NCBI GenBank assembly: GCA_019137255.1
Contig: WPDH01000077.1
Coordinates: forward strand, 1-50,061
Origin: Corinectria fuckeliana
Taxonomy: Eukaryota > Ascomycota > Sordariomycetes > Hypocreales > Nectriaceae
DNA length: 50,061 nt
Direction: 5' to 3'
Shown here: positions 33,124 through 43,080 of the stretch, piece after piece
How positions within the stretch are numbered: position 1 is the first letter of the stretch
Layout: each line of letters starts with the position of its first letter
The notes under the pieces: model-generated
Databases searched by the model: none
The model's input: only the letters and a program-made list of their open reading frames with translations
What the model was told of the DNA's origin: nothing
Translations under genes and position numbers: made by a program

Positions 33124-33390
33124 ATGATTCAAACGATGCATTTAGTAGCCATTCCTTCTGCATTCTTTCTAATATTGCCGCCGTGTTCGACAAGAGCAGG
33201 TTGGACAGTATCTCAACCACACATGGTGACCCTATGCCACACACAACATGTCAAGGTAGTGTCACGATGCTATCGACAAATGGGACCGACTGACAGTCAC
33301 ATGCAGATAGGTATCAGTATCAGGCTTTTGAACTACTGCGCTAGTAATCATGGCAGGGATAAGTTTGCTTGGAACCCCGGGATACTTTGA
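33124..33390 (+). CDS. Doubtful small ORF with signal-like N-terminus
   Basis: An 88-codon ATG frame begins MIQTMHLVAIPSAFFLILPP, which resembles a secretion signal. Four Cys follow in a short polar chain. A TATA-like box lies 71 bp upstream. Small secreted cysteine-containing proteins of this size are common in filamentous fungi, but I recognise no family. The frame lies in the 3' region of the decarboxylase gene and may be chance. Confidence 0.2.
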   Translation: MIQTMHLVAIPSAFFLILPPCSTRAGWTVSQPHMVTLCHTQHVKVVSRCYRQMGPTDSHMQIGISIRLLNYCASNHGRDKFAWNPGIL

Positions 33391-33845
33391 ATTTGTCAGC
33401 GTCCTCGAGGCAGGGAGTCAAGAATCACAACATTGCCAAACCGCATCACGGCTGCATAGTTGATGACAGAAACGGCCAAGATGTGATGCTTCCGGCAGCC
33501 AGCTCGCCGATGACGCAAGCATGCGCCGCAGTACATAACGAACACAAGACTGGCTTGTTGGGGGCGGGTTCAAGGATCGACCACCCCTCTCATTCCTTTT
33601 TCAATCGCGCAATCCGCATCACGCCTGACGAAGACGCAGCCTGACCTGTCTTGCGCCATGGAACACTCGGATGTCTCATATTCGAGGCAGGATAGAGTAA
33701 GCAACAATCGACACGTACCGTCATACCGAAAATGAAAAAGAAACCCGAATAAAATGGTTGCCTTGCTCCATCCTGTCCCCGTCTCTGGCATCATATATTC
33801 TCGTCGTGAGTCGGTCGATGCACGCCGACGATACTCGATAACTCG

Positions 33846-35651
33846 ATGGCTAGCCAGGCCGCTCCAAACCCGGAGCTGCGCCCGCTGCTCCAGGGGCAAG
33901 ACGGAGGAAGCCGTGACGATCCAGCCTCCTCGAAACGCCCAGACACCGCGCGAACGTCCTCTGCGAGCTCCGTCGACGAAGGCGAGATCGGCGCGGGCGA
34001 CACCAAACCCTCCCGCTCGGTGGAAGACGACGTCCTCCCCGAAACGTCGCCCCTCGGACGAACCCTCACGTGGCAGAGCGCGTACATCCTGGCGATATCG
34101 CGCGTCGTCGGCAGCGGCATCTTCGCCACGCCGGGCGCCATCGCCCAGTCCGTGGGGAGCGTCGGCCTCTCGCTGACGCTGTGGGTTGTCGGCGCCGTCA
34201 TCGCCGCCTGCGGCCTCTCCGTGGCCCTCGAGTACGGGTGCATGCTCCCGCGCTCCGGGGGGACCAAGGTGTACCTCGAGTTCACCTACCGCCACCCGAG
34301 GTTCCTGGCGTCGACGCTGTACGCCATCTACGCCGTGATGCTGGGCTTCACGGCGAGCAACTGCGTCGTCTTCAGCCGCTACGTGCTCTTCGCCCTCGGG
34401 GCCCACGACGCCGGCGATGCCCTGTCCAAGGGCCTCGCCATCGGGCTGCTCAGCGCCATCACCGTGGTCCACGGCGTCTTCCCCAGGGTCGGCATCAGGG
34501 TGCAGAACGTCCTCGGCTGGATCAAGATCGGCGTCATCCTGTTCATGATCCTCTCGGGCGTCTACGTCGTCGTCCTCCGGCCCGCCACCGACTCCGCGGC
34601 CGAGACGAGGGGGCAGCTCTCCTGGGACAGGCTCTGGCAGGACAGCAACTGGAACTGGGGCGTCATATCGACGTCTCTCTTCAAGGTCTTCTACTCGTAC
34701 GCGGGGCTCGACAACGTCAGCAACGTCCTGAACGAGGTCAAGGACCCGGTGCGGACGCTGAGGTCCGTGGCTATGACGGCGCTGGCCACGGCATGCAGCC
34801 TGTACTTCCTCATCAACGTGGCCTACTTTCTCGTTGTTCCCGTGGATGAGGTCCGGGACAGCGGCGAGCTCATCGCCGCCCTCTTCTTCGAGCGCCTGTT
34901 TGGAGAGAGGCTTGGACGAACGATTCTGCCCTTGGCCGTCGCACTTTCTGCAGCCGGAAACGTCATGGTTGTGATGTTTGCCATGGTGAGTCTTCCTCCA
35001 ACTCCAACTATAACCTCGTCGATGAGGTACAAGTTGAGCAACCATAAATAACCGAGTGCAAACAGGCGCGTGTCAAGCAAGAAATTGCCAGGCAGGGCTT
35101 CCTCCCCTTCTCCGACCATCTCTCGTCCTCCCGTCCTTTCAACTCCCCGCTCGGTGGCTTTCTCGTCCATTACATACCGTCCTTCCTCGTCATTGCTCTG
35201 CCGCCGTCTGCCTCGGCCTACTCCTTTATCCTTGAGATCGAGGGGTATGCCGGAGAACTCATAAGCCTCGCCGTAGCAGTCGGCCTTCTCAAGCTGCGTT
35301 TCCAGCGACCCGATCTCAACCGGCCGTTCAAGGCTTGGATCCCGGCAGTCGTGGTCAAGATCGTGCTGGCCATCGCGCTGCTCGCCGCGCCCTTCTTCCG
35401 TCCTCCCGAAGGCTCTAGAAATGGCTTGTTCTATGCCACCTACGCGCTTGTGGGAGTGGCCATGTATGTTGCATCCCCGCGCCAGACAGCCCTTCTTCCA
35501 TCGCTGACCAAGCCGCCATAGTTTCATCGTCGGGGTTGTCTACTGGTATGTGTGGACAATAGCTATTCCTCACTGGCGAGGCCTTAGGTTGGAGGAGGAG
35601 ACTCGTGTCTTGGACGACGGGACTACAGTTACGAAGCTCAGATATATTTAG
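33846..35651 (+). CDS. APC-superfamily amino-acid permease (LAT/MUP-like)
   Basis: Three exons (33846-34985, 35066-35463, 35522-35651) give 555 residues. A polar N-terminus of about 75 residues (Ser/Asp/Glu-rich, probably cytosolic) precedes about 12 hydrophobic spans. The first is AYILAISRVVGSGIFATPG, containing the GSGIF helix break that binds substrate in this family. The segment YSYAGLDNVSNVLNEVKDP is the other APC hallmark. Similar fungal proteins include methionine permeases (Mup1/Mup3) and LAT-like exchangers. Substrate is unknown; import of amino acids across the plasma membrane is the family expectation. Exon 1 is very GC-rich at third codon positions, which opens a 491-codon frame on the opposite strand that should not be taken as a gene. 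The C-terminus is short (RLEEETRVLDDGTTVTKLRYI). Confidence 0.92.
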
Positions 35652-36212
35652 AGATTTAGATGGAGGCCAGTACCTCATCGACAATGCGAGTTGTCGAGTA
35701 TGGTTATCACAAGTAAAATAAGCATGTGTCCTGCAGTGCAGGCCAACCGAGCCTCCGAGCCGTGTACAGCGTAGTCGCAAGTATACCGGACGCCGAGACT
35801 TGTTGCCCATGGAGTCCGTCTCGGAACAATCTTGCTGATGCATAGAATGCTACTAGTCCAGTAGCAATGATTCGTACGGCTCAAGGAGTCAACAGTTTCC
35901 ATGAACGGCGGGTATCTCATCCGCTCCGAGGCAAGTAGCTTATCGACAGTCCCGGCGCTCCGAGGCTACCGTCTCTAGAGGCGTCAAAGGACAAGGATCG
36001 TGACTGCGGGAGGCATGATTCGTCAATGGCAGAAAGGCGAATAATCGCATTGCCCTCTGCTTCGTCGCCCAATATTCATTCACCTTGGAACGAGGAACTG
36101 GGCACTTCGGCTCCGAGTTCGTCGCAACCTCTGCCGCTCTTCCTCCCTCGTTTGCTGAGACGTACTGAGGCTCCGGCACCTTTGCCGATCCCCGTGAGTC
36201 GCTTCCCCGTGT
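35652..36212. other. Intergenic, convergent permease and mitochondrial protein genes
   Basis: This stretch should hold the two 3' regions. No gene is supported; frames on the minus strand up to 142 codons show no family features. Confidence 0.5.
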
Positions 36213-36859
36213 CTACTCGTCCATCTCCTTCATGTCCTTGGGCAAGACCTTCGCAGCGTGCCCCAGAGCCACTTTCCCATCACCAAGCCGTCAGTGGTCG
36301 ACTCTAGAGCCAGGGGGGGGGGGGGGGGCCAAAGGAACTCACGTCGATCGAAAAGGTAGTAGCTCGTCACGAGCATAATCGGCATCGCAATGATCGACGA
36401 CACCCACTTCCGCGTCGCGCTGCTGTACCGCCGGTCGTAGTCCTTCTGGGCCAGCTCCTTCCTCTGCGCCTCGAGGGCCTCCTCCTCGCGATGGCCGGCG
36501 CGCCGCAGCCGCGCGGTCCGGAGCGCCGCCTCCCGCAGCTCTGCAGCGCGCATCGCGTCTTGCGACGGGCCGGGAGGAGCGGAGCGCGTAGGGCCGCCGG
36601 GGGCCTGTCCGGAGACCTTGGGCCCGGAAGGCGAGATGCGGACCGTGGGGCTGGGCAGCGGTCGCGGAGCTCGCGACGGCTCGTTCGGGGGCTCTCGGCC
36701 GCGCGAGGCCGAGCTGGTGCGGCGGAGGGTCGCAGAGGGCTTCGAGGGGGCGGCGGCGCGTCTTGAGGCTGTTGTCGAGAGAGCTCGCACGTTGCGCGGC
36801 CGGATCGATGGTGGCATGCGGTCCAGGAGCTGACGGCGGATCCTTGGAACTGACGCCAT
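36213..36859 (-). CDS. Small mitochondrial membrane protein of unknown function
   Basis: Two exons on the minus strand (36859-36343, 36271-36213) give 191 residues. The first 50 residues are rich in Arg, Ser and Ala without acids (RIRRQLLDRMPPSIRPRNVRALSTTASRR), a good mitochondrial presequence. A Pro/Ser-rich linker follows, then a charged helix (EEEALEAQRKELAQKDYDRRYS), one transmembrane span (WVSSIIAMPIMLVTSYYLF) and a short tail (DRLALGHAAKVLPKDMKE). I do not recognise a named family; single-span organisation suggests an inner-membrane assembly or scaffold protein. The 3' splice site was chosen because it follows a CTGAC branch point; an earlier AG would leave a 33-bp intron with no branch site. 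The intron carries a run of 15 C on the sense strand. Confidence 0.72.
36314..36328. repeat. G15 homopolymer in an intron
   Basis: Fifteen consecutive G on the plus strand (C15 in the sense of the minus-strand gene). It begins 14 bases after the 5' splice site. Homopolymers this long are error-prone in sequencing, so the exact length is uncertain. Confidence 0.9.
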
Positions 36860-37338
36860 TTCAACGCCCTCTCGTTCAGTGGTGCGTCCCGCGACTGCGA
36901 TTGACGATTTTGTGTGTTTCGTTCGGGTTGCTTGTGTACGCAGGTTAAGCGTGTACTTTGGGTAGTAGTCGTTCAACTTTTTCCATGTACCTTGGACCCT
37001 TGGACCGAGCCTGTCATATCGATAAGGCTCCGGCAATTCACGGCCTTGGACGGAATATCTGCAAAATCCATCAAGCCTATCAATACCTCGCTGGAAACGA
37101 CACCAGAAACAAGCGATGGTGTGGGAACGCATATAGTATTATCTTGCTATTCACTAAAGTCAGGTTGACCTTGTATTCATTTTGGTTAGGAACTACGACG
37201 GCCGCTGCTCCCAAGAGCCGAACGGCTCATCCTCTTTTTACACAGGTTTTATTGTACAAACCCCCAGAACGCCATTGTGTAGCTTCGCAACTCCCCCGCG
37301 CCGCCGTCAACTAGCATCTCTCCCCTCTGATTAGCCCA
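36860..37338. other. Intergenic, SPT5 3' end and mitochondrial protein promoter
   Basis: Both flanking genes read leftward. The stretch should hold the SPT5 3' untranslated region and the promoter of the small mitochondrial gene. No gene is supported. Confidence 0.5.
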
Positions 37339-40300
37339 TCATTCGTCGTCATCATCCGCGTACCTCGGCCCACTTGCCGCAGGAGTCTCCGGCGCTCCTC
37401 CGTAGGCCGCCGGAGTTGGAGCGCCGTAGTAGCCACCAGACCCCGCGAATCCACTTGCTGCTGGTGTCGGGGCCCCGGCCGAGGGCGTTGGGGCCGACTC
37501 CGCACCCCAACCGCCCTGCCAGCCTCCTCCGGGCGTCGGCGCGTTCGCTGCAGGCGTCGGCGCAGAGTAGGCCCCTGGCGTGGGAGCGTTCATCGCACCG
37601 GGAGTAGGGGCTCCCAGGAGAGCACCGCCGGGCGTGGGAGCGTCGTACGCATTCGACGAGCCAGTAGCTCCAGGAGTATAGCCCCAGGTGTCGTTGCCAC
37701 TGGCCCCTGGAGTGGGAGCAGACGCCCCGTATGCAGGAGTCTTGGAGCCCGACGCCCAGCTGTCGCCTCCGCCGTACGCAGGGGTTCGAGATCCTGCGCC
37801 GAACGCGTCCCCAGGAGCCGGAGTCCTCGCTCCCGACTGCCAAGCAGGCGTGCGCGAGCCAGCGCCGTAGGCGGTGCGGCTGCCGTCGTATGGGTTGACA
37901 GTCCGAGACCCGTCTGCCCAAGCTGGCGTCCTGGCCCCCGACAAGTCCTGAGCCTTCCACGCTGGTGTTCGTCCTCCGGCTGCTGGTGCTGGTACTGTTA
38001 GCCAAGGAAGAGTCGTTGCACTGAGCATGACGGTACTTACTTCGTGACCCCCAAGCAGGGACGCGATCCGAGCTGCCAGTAGCCATGGGCGTCCGTGAGC
38101 CTCCCTGCCAGCTCGGTACTCTGTCGCCTCCGCCTCGGCCTGCGCCCCCCATGTGGCCCCCTCTACCACGAGTGTTGATGTCAATTGTAGCACCAGTCAT
38201 CCTGTTCTTGAACGCGAGGCTATCGCGTGGCACAGTCACAGTCTTGCTCTTGGTGTGCAGCTCGACACGCGCGTGCGTATCTGTAGTGTCCTTGACGATA
38301 CCCAGCAGCCCCTTGTACGCCCCCTTTTTAATAATAACGGTCTGGTCAATAGCCTTGTCTCGACCAAACATCTTGACCGGCTGCTGAGGCTTGTTTTCCG
38401 CGCCGTTCTTGTGGATCTTGAGTGCTGGGTTCATCGTGTTCAGGTCGGGACCCGTCGATGCAGCATTGACTCGGCCGCCCTTTGCCGCGATAGTGTTGAC
38501 CATGCTTGCCTTGGTGACGAAGACACCTGCGTTCTCCTTGCTGTCGTTGGTGTGCAAGAAGACATAAGATCGGTGGATGTGGATGATCTTTCCCTGTCGC
38601 TGTTGGCCAGTGAATTCTTTTACCACATCTTCGAGTCGGATCTCAGAACCGTCGCGGTCGGCAGCGACGGCCTGTTTTCGTTTCGGTAGCTTGTTGGCGA
38701 TTTGCGAAGGCATCACCTGGCGGGTGTCGCTAAATTGGTCAAGGACGACGAGCGACTCACGGTCCACCTTGACAATGCAACCCACAGTGGTAGGGTCGAG
38801 TTGCACCAGATCGTGCAGCTCAAACTGTCCAAGGGATCCCGCTCCGCCAATGTCACTGGCTTCACGAAGATCCTTGCTAAAGACCGTCACTTCGGTATTG
38901 GTCTGGTCCGTCAGGAGCGTCACGCGATCCTCGGAGATCTTGACCACCATTCCCACCTCGTCCCGGAACCTGCTGCCTCCAATGACTTTGACATGATCAC
39001 CGACCCTGAATCGCTTGCGCAGTCCTTTGATGGGTACCTCGATTGTCTGGCCAGCAAGGTCGCCTTCTGTGACTGACATGGTGACAATATCTCCCTGTAC
39101 GCTAGTCGCTTTGCCAACCACGCCCTTTTGCTCGCCCGAGTAAACCTCAATGATGTCGCCAGGGAGGTACGTAACCAGGGTGTTACTGTCTTTGAGACTA
39201 GCAGCCAACGCCTTGAGATCGAGATTCTCGGTTCCATCCTCGGCGCCCGAGGCGAACCGGGTGACTTCCTCCAGGGTTGGGTTGACGTCGGTGACAACAA
39301 GCTGCTGAATCTTGACATCCTTGACCTGGAAACCATTCTCGAATTCATCGCCCATGTATGACCAAGTGTTGGTGGTGGGATTGCCCTGGATATGGCGCGG
39401 GTGACGCTTTCGGGCCTCAATCTCGCTGAAGAGCCTTTGCGGAGGCTTTGGCCCCGACTGGCCGAAAGGTCTCTTGCGCTTTCCGTCACCGGTGAGCGGC
39501 AAGTTGTCATCGCGCACGCCGTAGTCTAGTCGAGGAATAAACCGAACTCTTGCTTCCAAGCCGTTCTCGGTAACATCGAGGACCTGCGCCAGATCTCCGC
39601 TGTGCTTGGCGGGCCTCTTTAGGCGGATCCAAGCGCCCGGCTCCAAGTTTGGTGTCTTGGTGATGCGGAGCAGCTCGGGCATATCCTTAATCTCGACTAG
39701 AATCATCTTCGAGTGCGGATAGACATTCATCATGCTGTCAAGCGCCTTGAGAATATCCGTCTGTCGCTGAGCTTCGACGTAAATGAAGCCCTTCATGACC
39801 GACTCGGGACCTCCGCGTTCAAATGCGGCCGTGATGGCAAGCTCGTCCTTGGTTCCCGCGCGCTCCTCGATACGCTTCATAATCGAAAAGACAACTTCGC
39901 GCTCCTTGCCTTCCTTACACCTCACAGCCCAGATGCTTGGATCATCGACACTAGGAAGGAGAAGGCGCTTGGGGACAATAGACGCGTCGCCAAACCCTTT
40001 CGCAGAGCGTCGGTTGCCGTATCGCTGCCGCAGGATTTCTGCCTGTTTCTCTGCGTCCATACTGGACTCCATCTCTCGGCGGCGATCAAGCTCGCGATGT
40101 CGTCGGTCATCATTTCTACCGCTGTCGGCCATGTCGTCGATGTGGGCATTGTCGATGAAGTCTCCAATCTCCTCTCCATCCTTCTCGTCGTCTTCTCCTT
40201 CGTCTTCATCGTCTACTTCGGCCTCGATATCGAAGAAGGCATTGCGCCTGTCTCTGCGACGCTTGCGACGGTGACCCTACAAAATCAGAGTCAGCAAAGG

Positions 40301-40641
40301 GGCGGAAAGAAGAGAATGTCGAGGCATTTTATGGCGACATGTATTTGGGCACTTACTTGTTGGACGTCATCTTCATCATCTTCGTCTTCTTCCTCTTCGT
40401 CGTCGTCGTCATCGTCGGCAACGACAGGGCGCCTGACATCGTCTTCCTCCTCCTCCGCGTCCTCTTCTTCATCCTCATCGGCAGGACGGCGAGGAGCAGG
40501 GCTGCTGTCGCGTGCCTCTGATCTCAGCTGCTGGTTGGCATCGTCATCGCCAGGTTCCTCGTCAGACAGGTCGGCAGGAGCAGGGTTGAAGTCTTCCTCG
40601 TCTTCGGAATCGTCGAAGCGCTCTCGGCCGTTGGAGGCCAT
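37339..40641 (-). CDS. SPT5: Transcription elongation factor Spt5 (DSIF large subunit)
   Basis: Three exons on the minus strand (40641-40357, 40276-38041, 37994-37339) give 1058 residues. The first 150 residues are extremely acidic with D/E runs. An NGN domain at about 205-300 (IWAVRCKEGKEREVVFSIMKR ... MKGFIYVEAQRQ) is the Spt4- and polymerase-binding part. Several KOW modules follow, for example PGAWIRLKRPAKHSGDLAQV, PGDIIEVYSGEQKGVVGK, IIKKGAYKGLLGIVKD and RVGDHVKVIGG. The last 250 residues are the repeat region: units like GSRTPAW or GSRTPAYG first, then APTPGA units, ending RYADDDDE. In other fungi the Thr/Ser-Pro repeats are phosphorylated by Bur1/P-TEFb to recruit the Paf1 complex. Spt5 travels with RNA polymerase II and aids elongation and capping. 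The 46-bp intron 2 splits the start of the repeat region. Confidence 0.97.
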
Positions 40642-41236
40642 GGTGTCTTTGAGAGAACCGCCACGAGGAGGCGACAGCCGCTAGCGGGAGAGGCGACTTC
40701 GACTGATGGCGGAGTGACAGGGATTGAAGAAAGTGATGAATAGGAGCGCGTTGACGAGTGTCGAAGACAAAGAAACTAGGACGCCTGAGCTTAAGTTTCC
40801 CTATGTTGTCAGAGCTCTACAGGCGATCGGCTAAACGACGGTGGCTCAGTTGCATAAGTGAGAACGCGTTTTTATGCGACGGATATAGACGAACTGTGCA
40901 TCAACTAGTTCGCACAGTGCTTAACATTATGCTACTGCACGCAACAAAGCTGTACTCCCTCCATTTACTCCATCTGTCATTGGGGTAAGTAGGCGTCGTC
41001 CTATGTTTGTAGCTAGGCTTACCCTTTACTACCCAAGGCAATTGAACGTCCAGCTCTCATAAACGTAGTGACTTGAGAGCAACTACGGTGTTCCCTTCAC
41101 AAAACTCCTGGGGCTGTCTAGAATAAGCGAGGAACGTCACTATTTGAGCTAAAGTGATACAAGTAACGTAGACCTCAAACGGGCATGTTGCTTAAGTATG
41201 CAGAACGATAAGTAGTACCTTAGCCAGACGATCATC
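40642..41236. other. Intergenic, SPT5 promoter and pseudogene upstream region
   Basis: No gene supported. SPT5 reads leftward and the dead oxidoreductase rightward from this stretch, so it should hold the SPT5 promoter. Confidence 0.5.
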
Positions 41237-42316
41237 ATGAAGGCGATTGTAGTGCACAGCTTCTGCGACTCTGGATTACGTCCGAGTCTCAGATGTGCCG
41301 CCTCCACAGCAAAAGGTGGGCGAAATCCTCGTCAAGTTGTGGCGGCCGGCGTCAACTTCGTCGATATTATCTACGTAGATGCCGCGTTCCAAGATGATCG
41401 GCCTCGCTTTATATGGTTGCTGATATATCATAGGCTCAGGGCCGACATCAGAACAACAAGAGACATGTACAGCCCCCTTTCACGCTGGGGCTAGAGTTCG
41501 CAGGGATCGTCGTGTCGTCGCCGTCTTGCTCGCCCTTCAAACATAGCGATGCCGTCTTCGGGGACTGCCCTGGGTCCTATTGTGAGTTCTTGGCTGTCCA
41601 GGAAGACTCAAGCTCGCTGCAGAAGGTGCCACCCTCGTGGGACTTCGCCGAGGCCGCAGCACTAGGAGCTGCCCTGCCCATCTCCTACGGGGCCTTGGCC
41701 CTCCGTGGTGGGCTGAATGCTGGCGAGACAGTGCTTGTTTACTCTACAGCCGGCGGCATAGGCGCAATGGCTACTCAGATTGCTGTGGCAATAGGCTGTC
41801 GAGTCCTGGGAACGGCCGGCTCCGCAGAGAAGTGCGCATATGCCCAAAGCTTCGGTGCGAGCCTCTGAGTCAACTACTCACAGAGCAAGTGGTGGGAGCG
41901 CATACTGGAAGAGACAGATGGGAGGGGCGTGGACGTGGTGTTTGACCCCGCTGGCCTCGTTGATCGCAGTCTGGAATGTCTTGCACACCGTGGCACGGTT
42001 CTCGTCGTGGGCTTCGCGGGGCGAGACGGTCAGATGGAAGAGATTGCCATGAACCGGTTGCTGCTGAAGCAGGCGACTCTGACTGGCTACGTAAGTAAAG
42101 ACAGCTCGATCGAACACTCAAGAAGCCTTCTGACCTTGATCTTCATAGCGATATGGGGAGTCTCTTCGCAGAGATCCCGACGAGAGGCGTCGCATCTGGC
42201 ATGAACTTGGACCTCTCATCAAGGACGGCCGAATCCGGCCAACTGTCGGCCAGTGCTATCCAGGTCTTGAAAGCGGTCCACGTGCACTAAAGGATCTCTC
42301 CGACCGCAAATTCTAG
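41237..42316 (+). pseudogene. Decayed NADPH:quinone oxidoreductase (zeta-crystallin-like MDR)
   Basis: Three exon remnants (41237-41374, 41434-42090, 42149-42316) would give about 320 residues of a quinone reductase. Recognisable pieces are MKAIVVHSF, VAAGVNFVDIIY, PPFTLGLEFAGIV, the nucleotide-binding GETVLVYSTAGGIGAMATQIA, and the end VGQCYPGLESGPRALKDLSDRKF. Splice sites remain good. Two lesions are clear. First, an in-frame TGA at 41866-41868 interrupts ...SFGASL/VNYS...; a CGA to TGA change would explain it. Second, bases about 41270-41337 match the family only in a shifted frame (LDYVRVSDVPPPQQKVGEILVK), meaning a +1 and then a -1 shift that cancel. Translation would stop after about 190 residues, before half the cofactor domain. 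Conserved introns show it decayed from a normal gene, not from a retrocopy. Confidence 0.87.
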
Positions 42317-43080
42317 GTAAGGCAGTCATCAGAGTGGGCGATGAGCTGACGGCCTCATCCAAATTGCGGCTATAACAAGACTTCTCCGCCTTGGGAACAA
42401 GGCCATATAGACAAGGGATACTGGCACAGCTTGGTAACGCCTTCATTTCTTAAGTCTCATCATGTACTCTATGCCCGTTGCTCCGCTGCAAGTAATCCAT
42501 AGTATATGTCGAGTCTGTCTAGGTAGTATAGTGACAACGTGCTGATTCTAGCACTGCCAGCCAGGAGCAGAATTCCCCTCCTTTACCTTGGTGATGTTAC
42601 TCAGCCAAGTTTGAGCGGGAGAAATGGACAAGTGCAGAACGAAGTCTCTACCCTTTCTAATCTGGAGGATCAGAGCAAACATGGGCAAGTCATATCAACC
42701 GCCTGCAGGCATTCCGTTCCTCAACCGAGTGTAGCCGGCCTCATTCCGCCCGGCCGGCCTCGTTGTCGTTGTCTGAATCGAACCGAAATCTCTGGCCGGA
42801 GCTCAGTGTGACGTCCGTGGCAATCATCTCAAATCACATAGCCTGCCGCCCAAACACGCTGCCCACTGCCGTCACATCCTCCATTTTTTATCCAGTCCCC
42901 TTGCTCGAATATGACTTTGCAGCCCAACCCCCCTGAAAACTCCGGGCTTCGCACAATGCTTGTACCAAGCCCAACTAGCAGATTCTACATGATTCAGAGT
43001 GAGTAGTAGCGCAGCCCACGACTTAAGGCATGCCTGTTTAGTGTGACGGGAAGACATCAGTCTACCGATTGAACATCACG
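42317..43080. other. Intergenic, pseudogene to WD40 gene
   Basis: No gene is supported. Short GGCCGGCC-containing inverted words occur at about 42735-42760. The end near 43081 is the WD40 gene's 3' region. Confidence 0.5.

Larger units (their letters stand above)
32979..33845. other. Intergenic, decarboxylase to permease
   Basis: A TATAAAAA box at 33053-33060 is followed by a short open frame (33124-33390) described separately. Otherwise nothing is supported. The last 100 bp are the permease leader. Confidence 0.45.

Noticed and set aside
33570..35045. 491-codon open frame on the minus strand
   Set aside because: It is the shadow of the GC-rich permease exon; the translation is low-complexity (E, D, G, H, R) with no family features, while the plus strand is a clear APC permease.
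36230..36310. Alternative 3' end of the small mitochondrial protein using the CTCTAG acceptor
   Set aside because: It would need a roughly 33-bp intron made mostly of C with no branch point; the acceptor at 36272 follows a proper CTGAC.
41375..41433. Extra frameshift in the pseudogene at this position
   Set aside because: The disturbed reading is fully explained by a normal 59-bp intron (GTAGAT ... CATAG).
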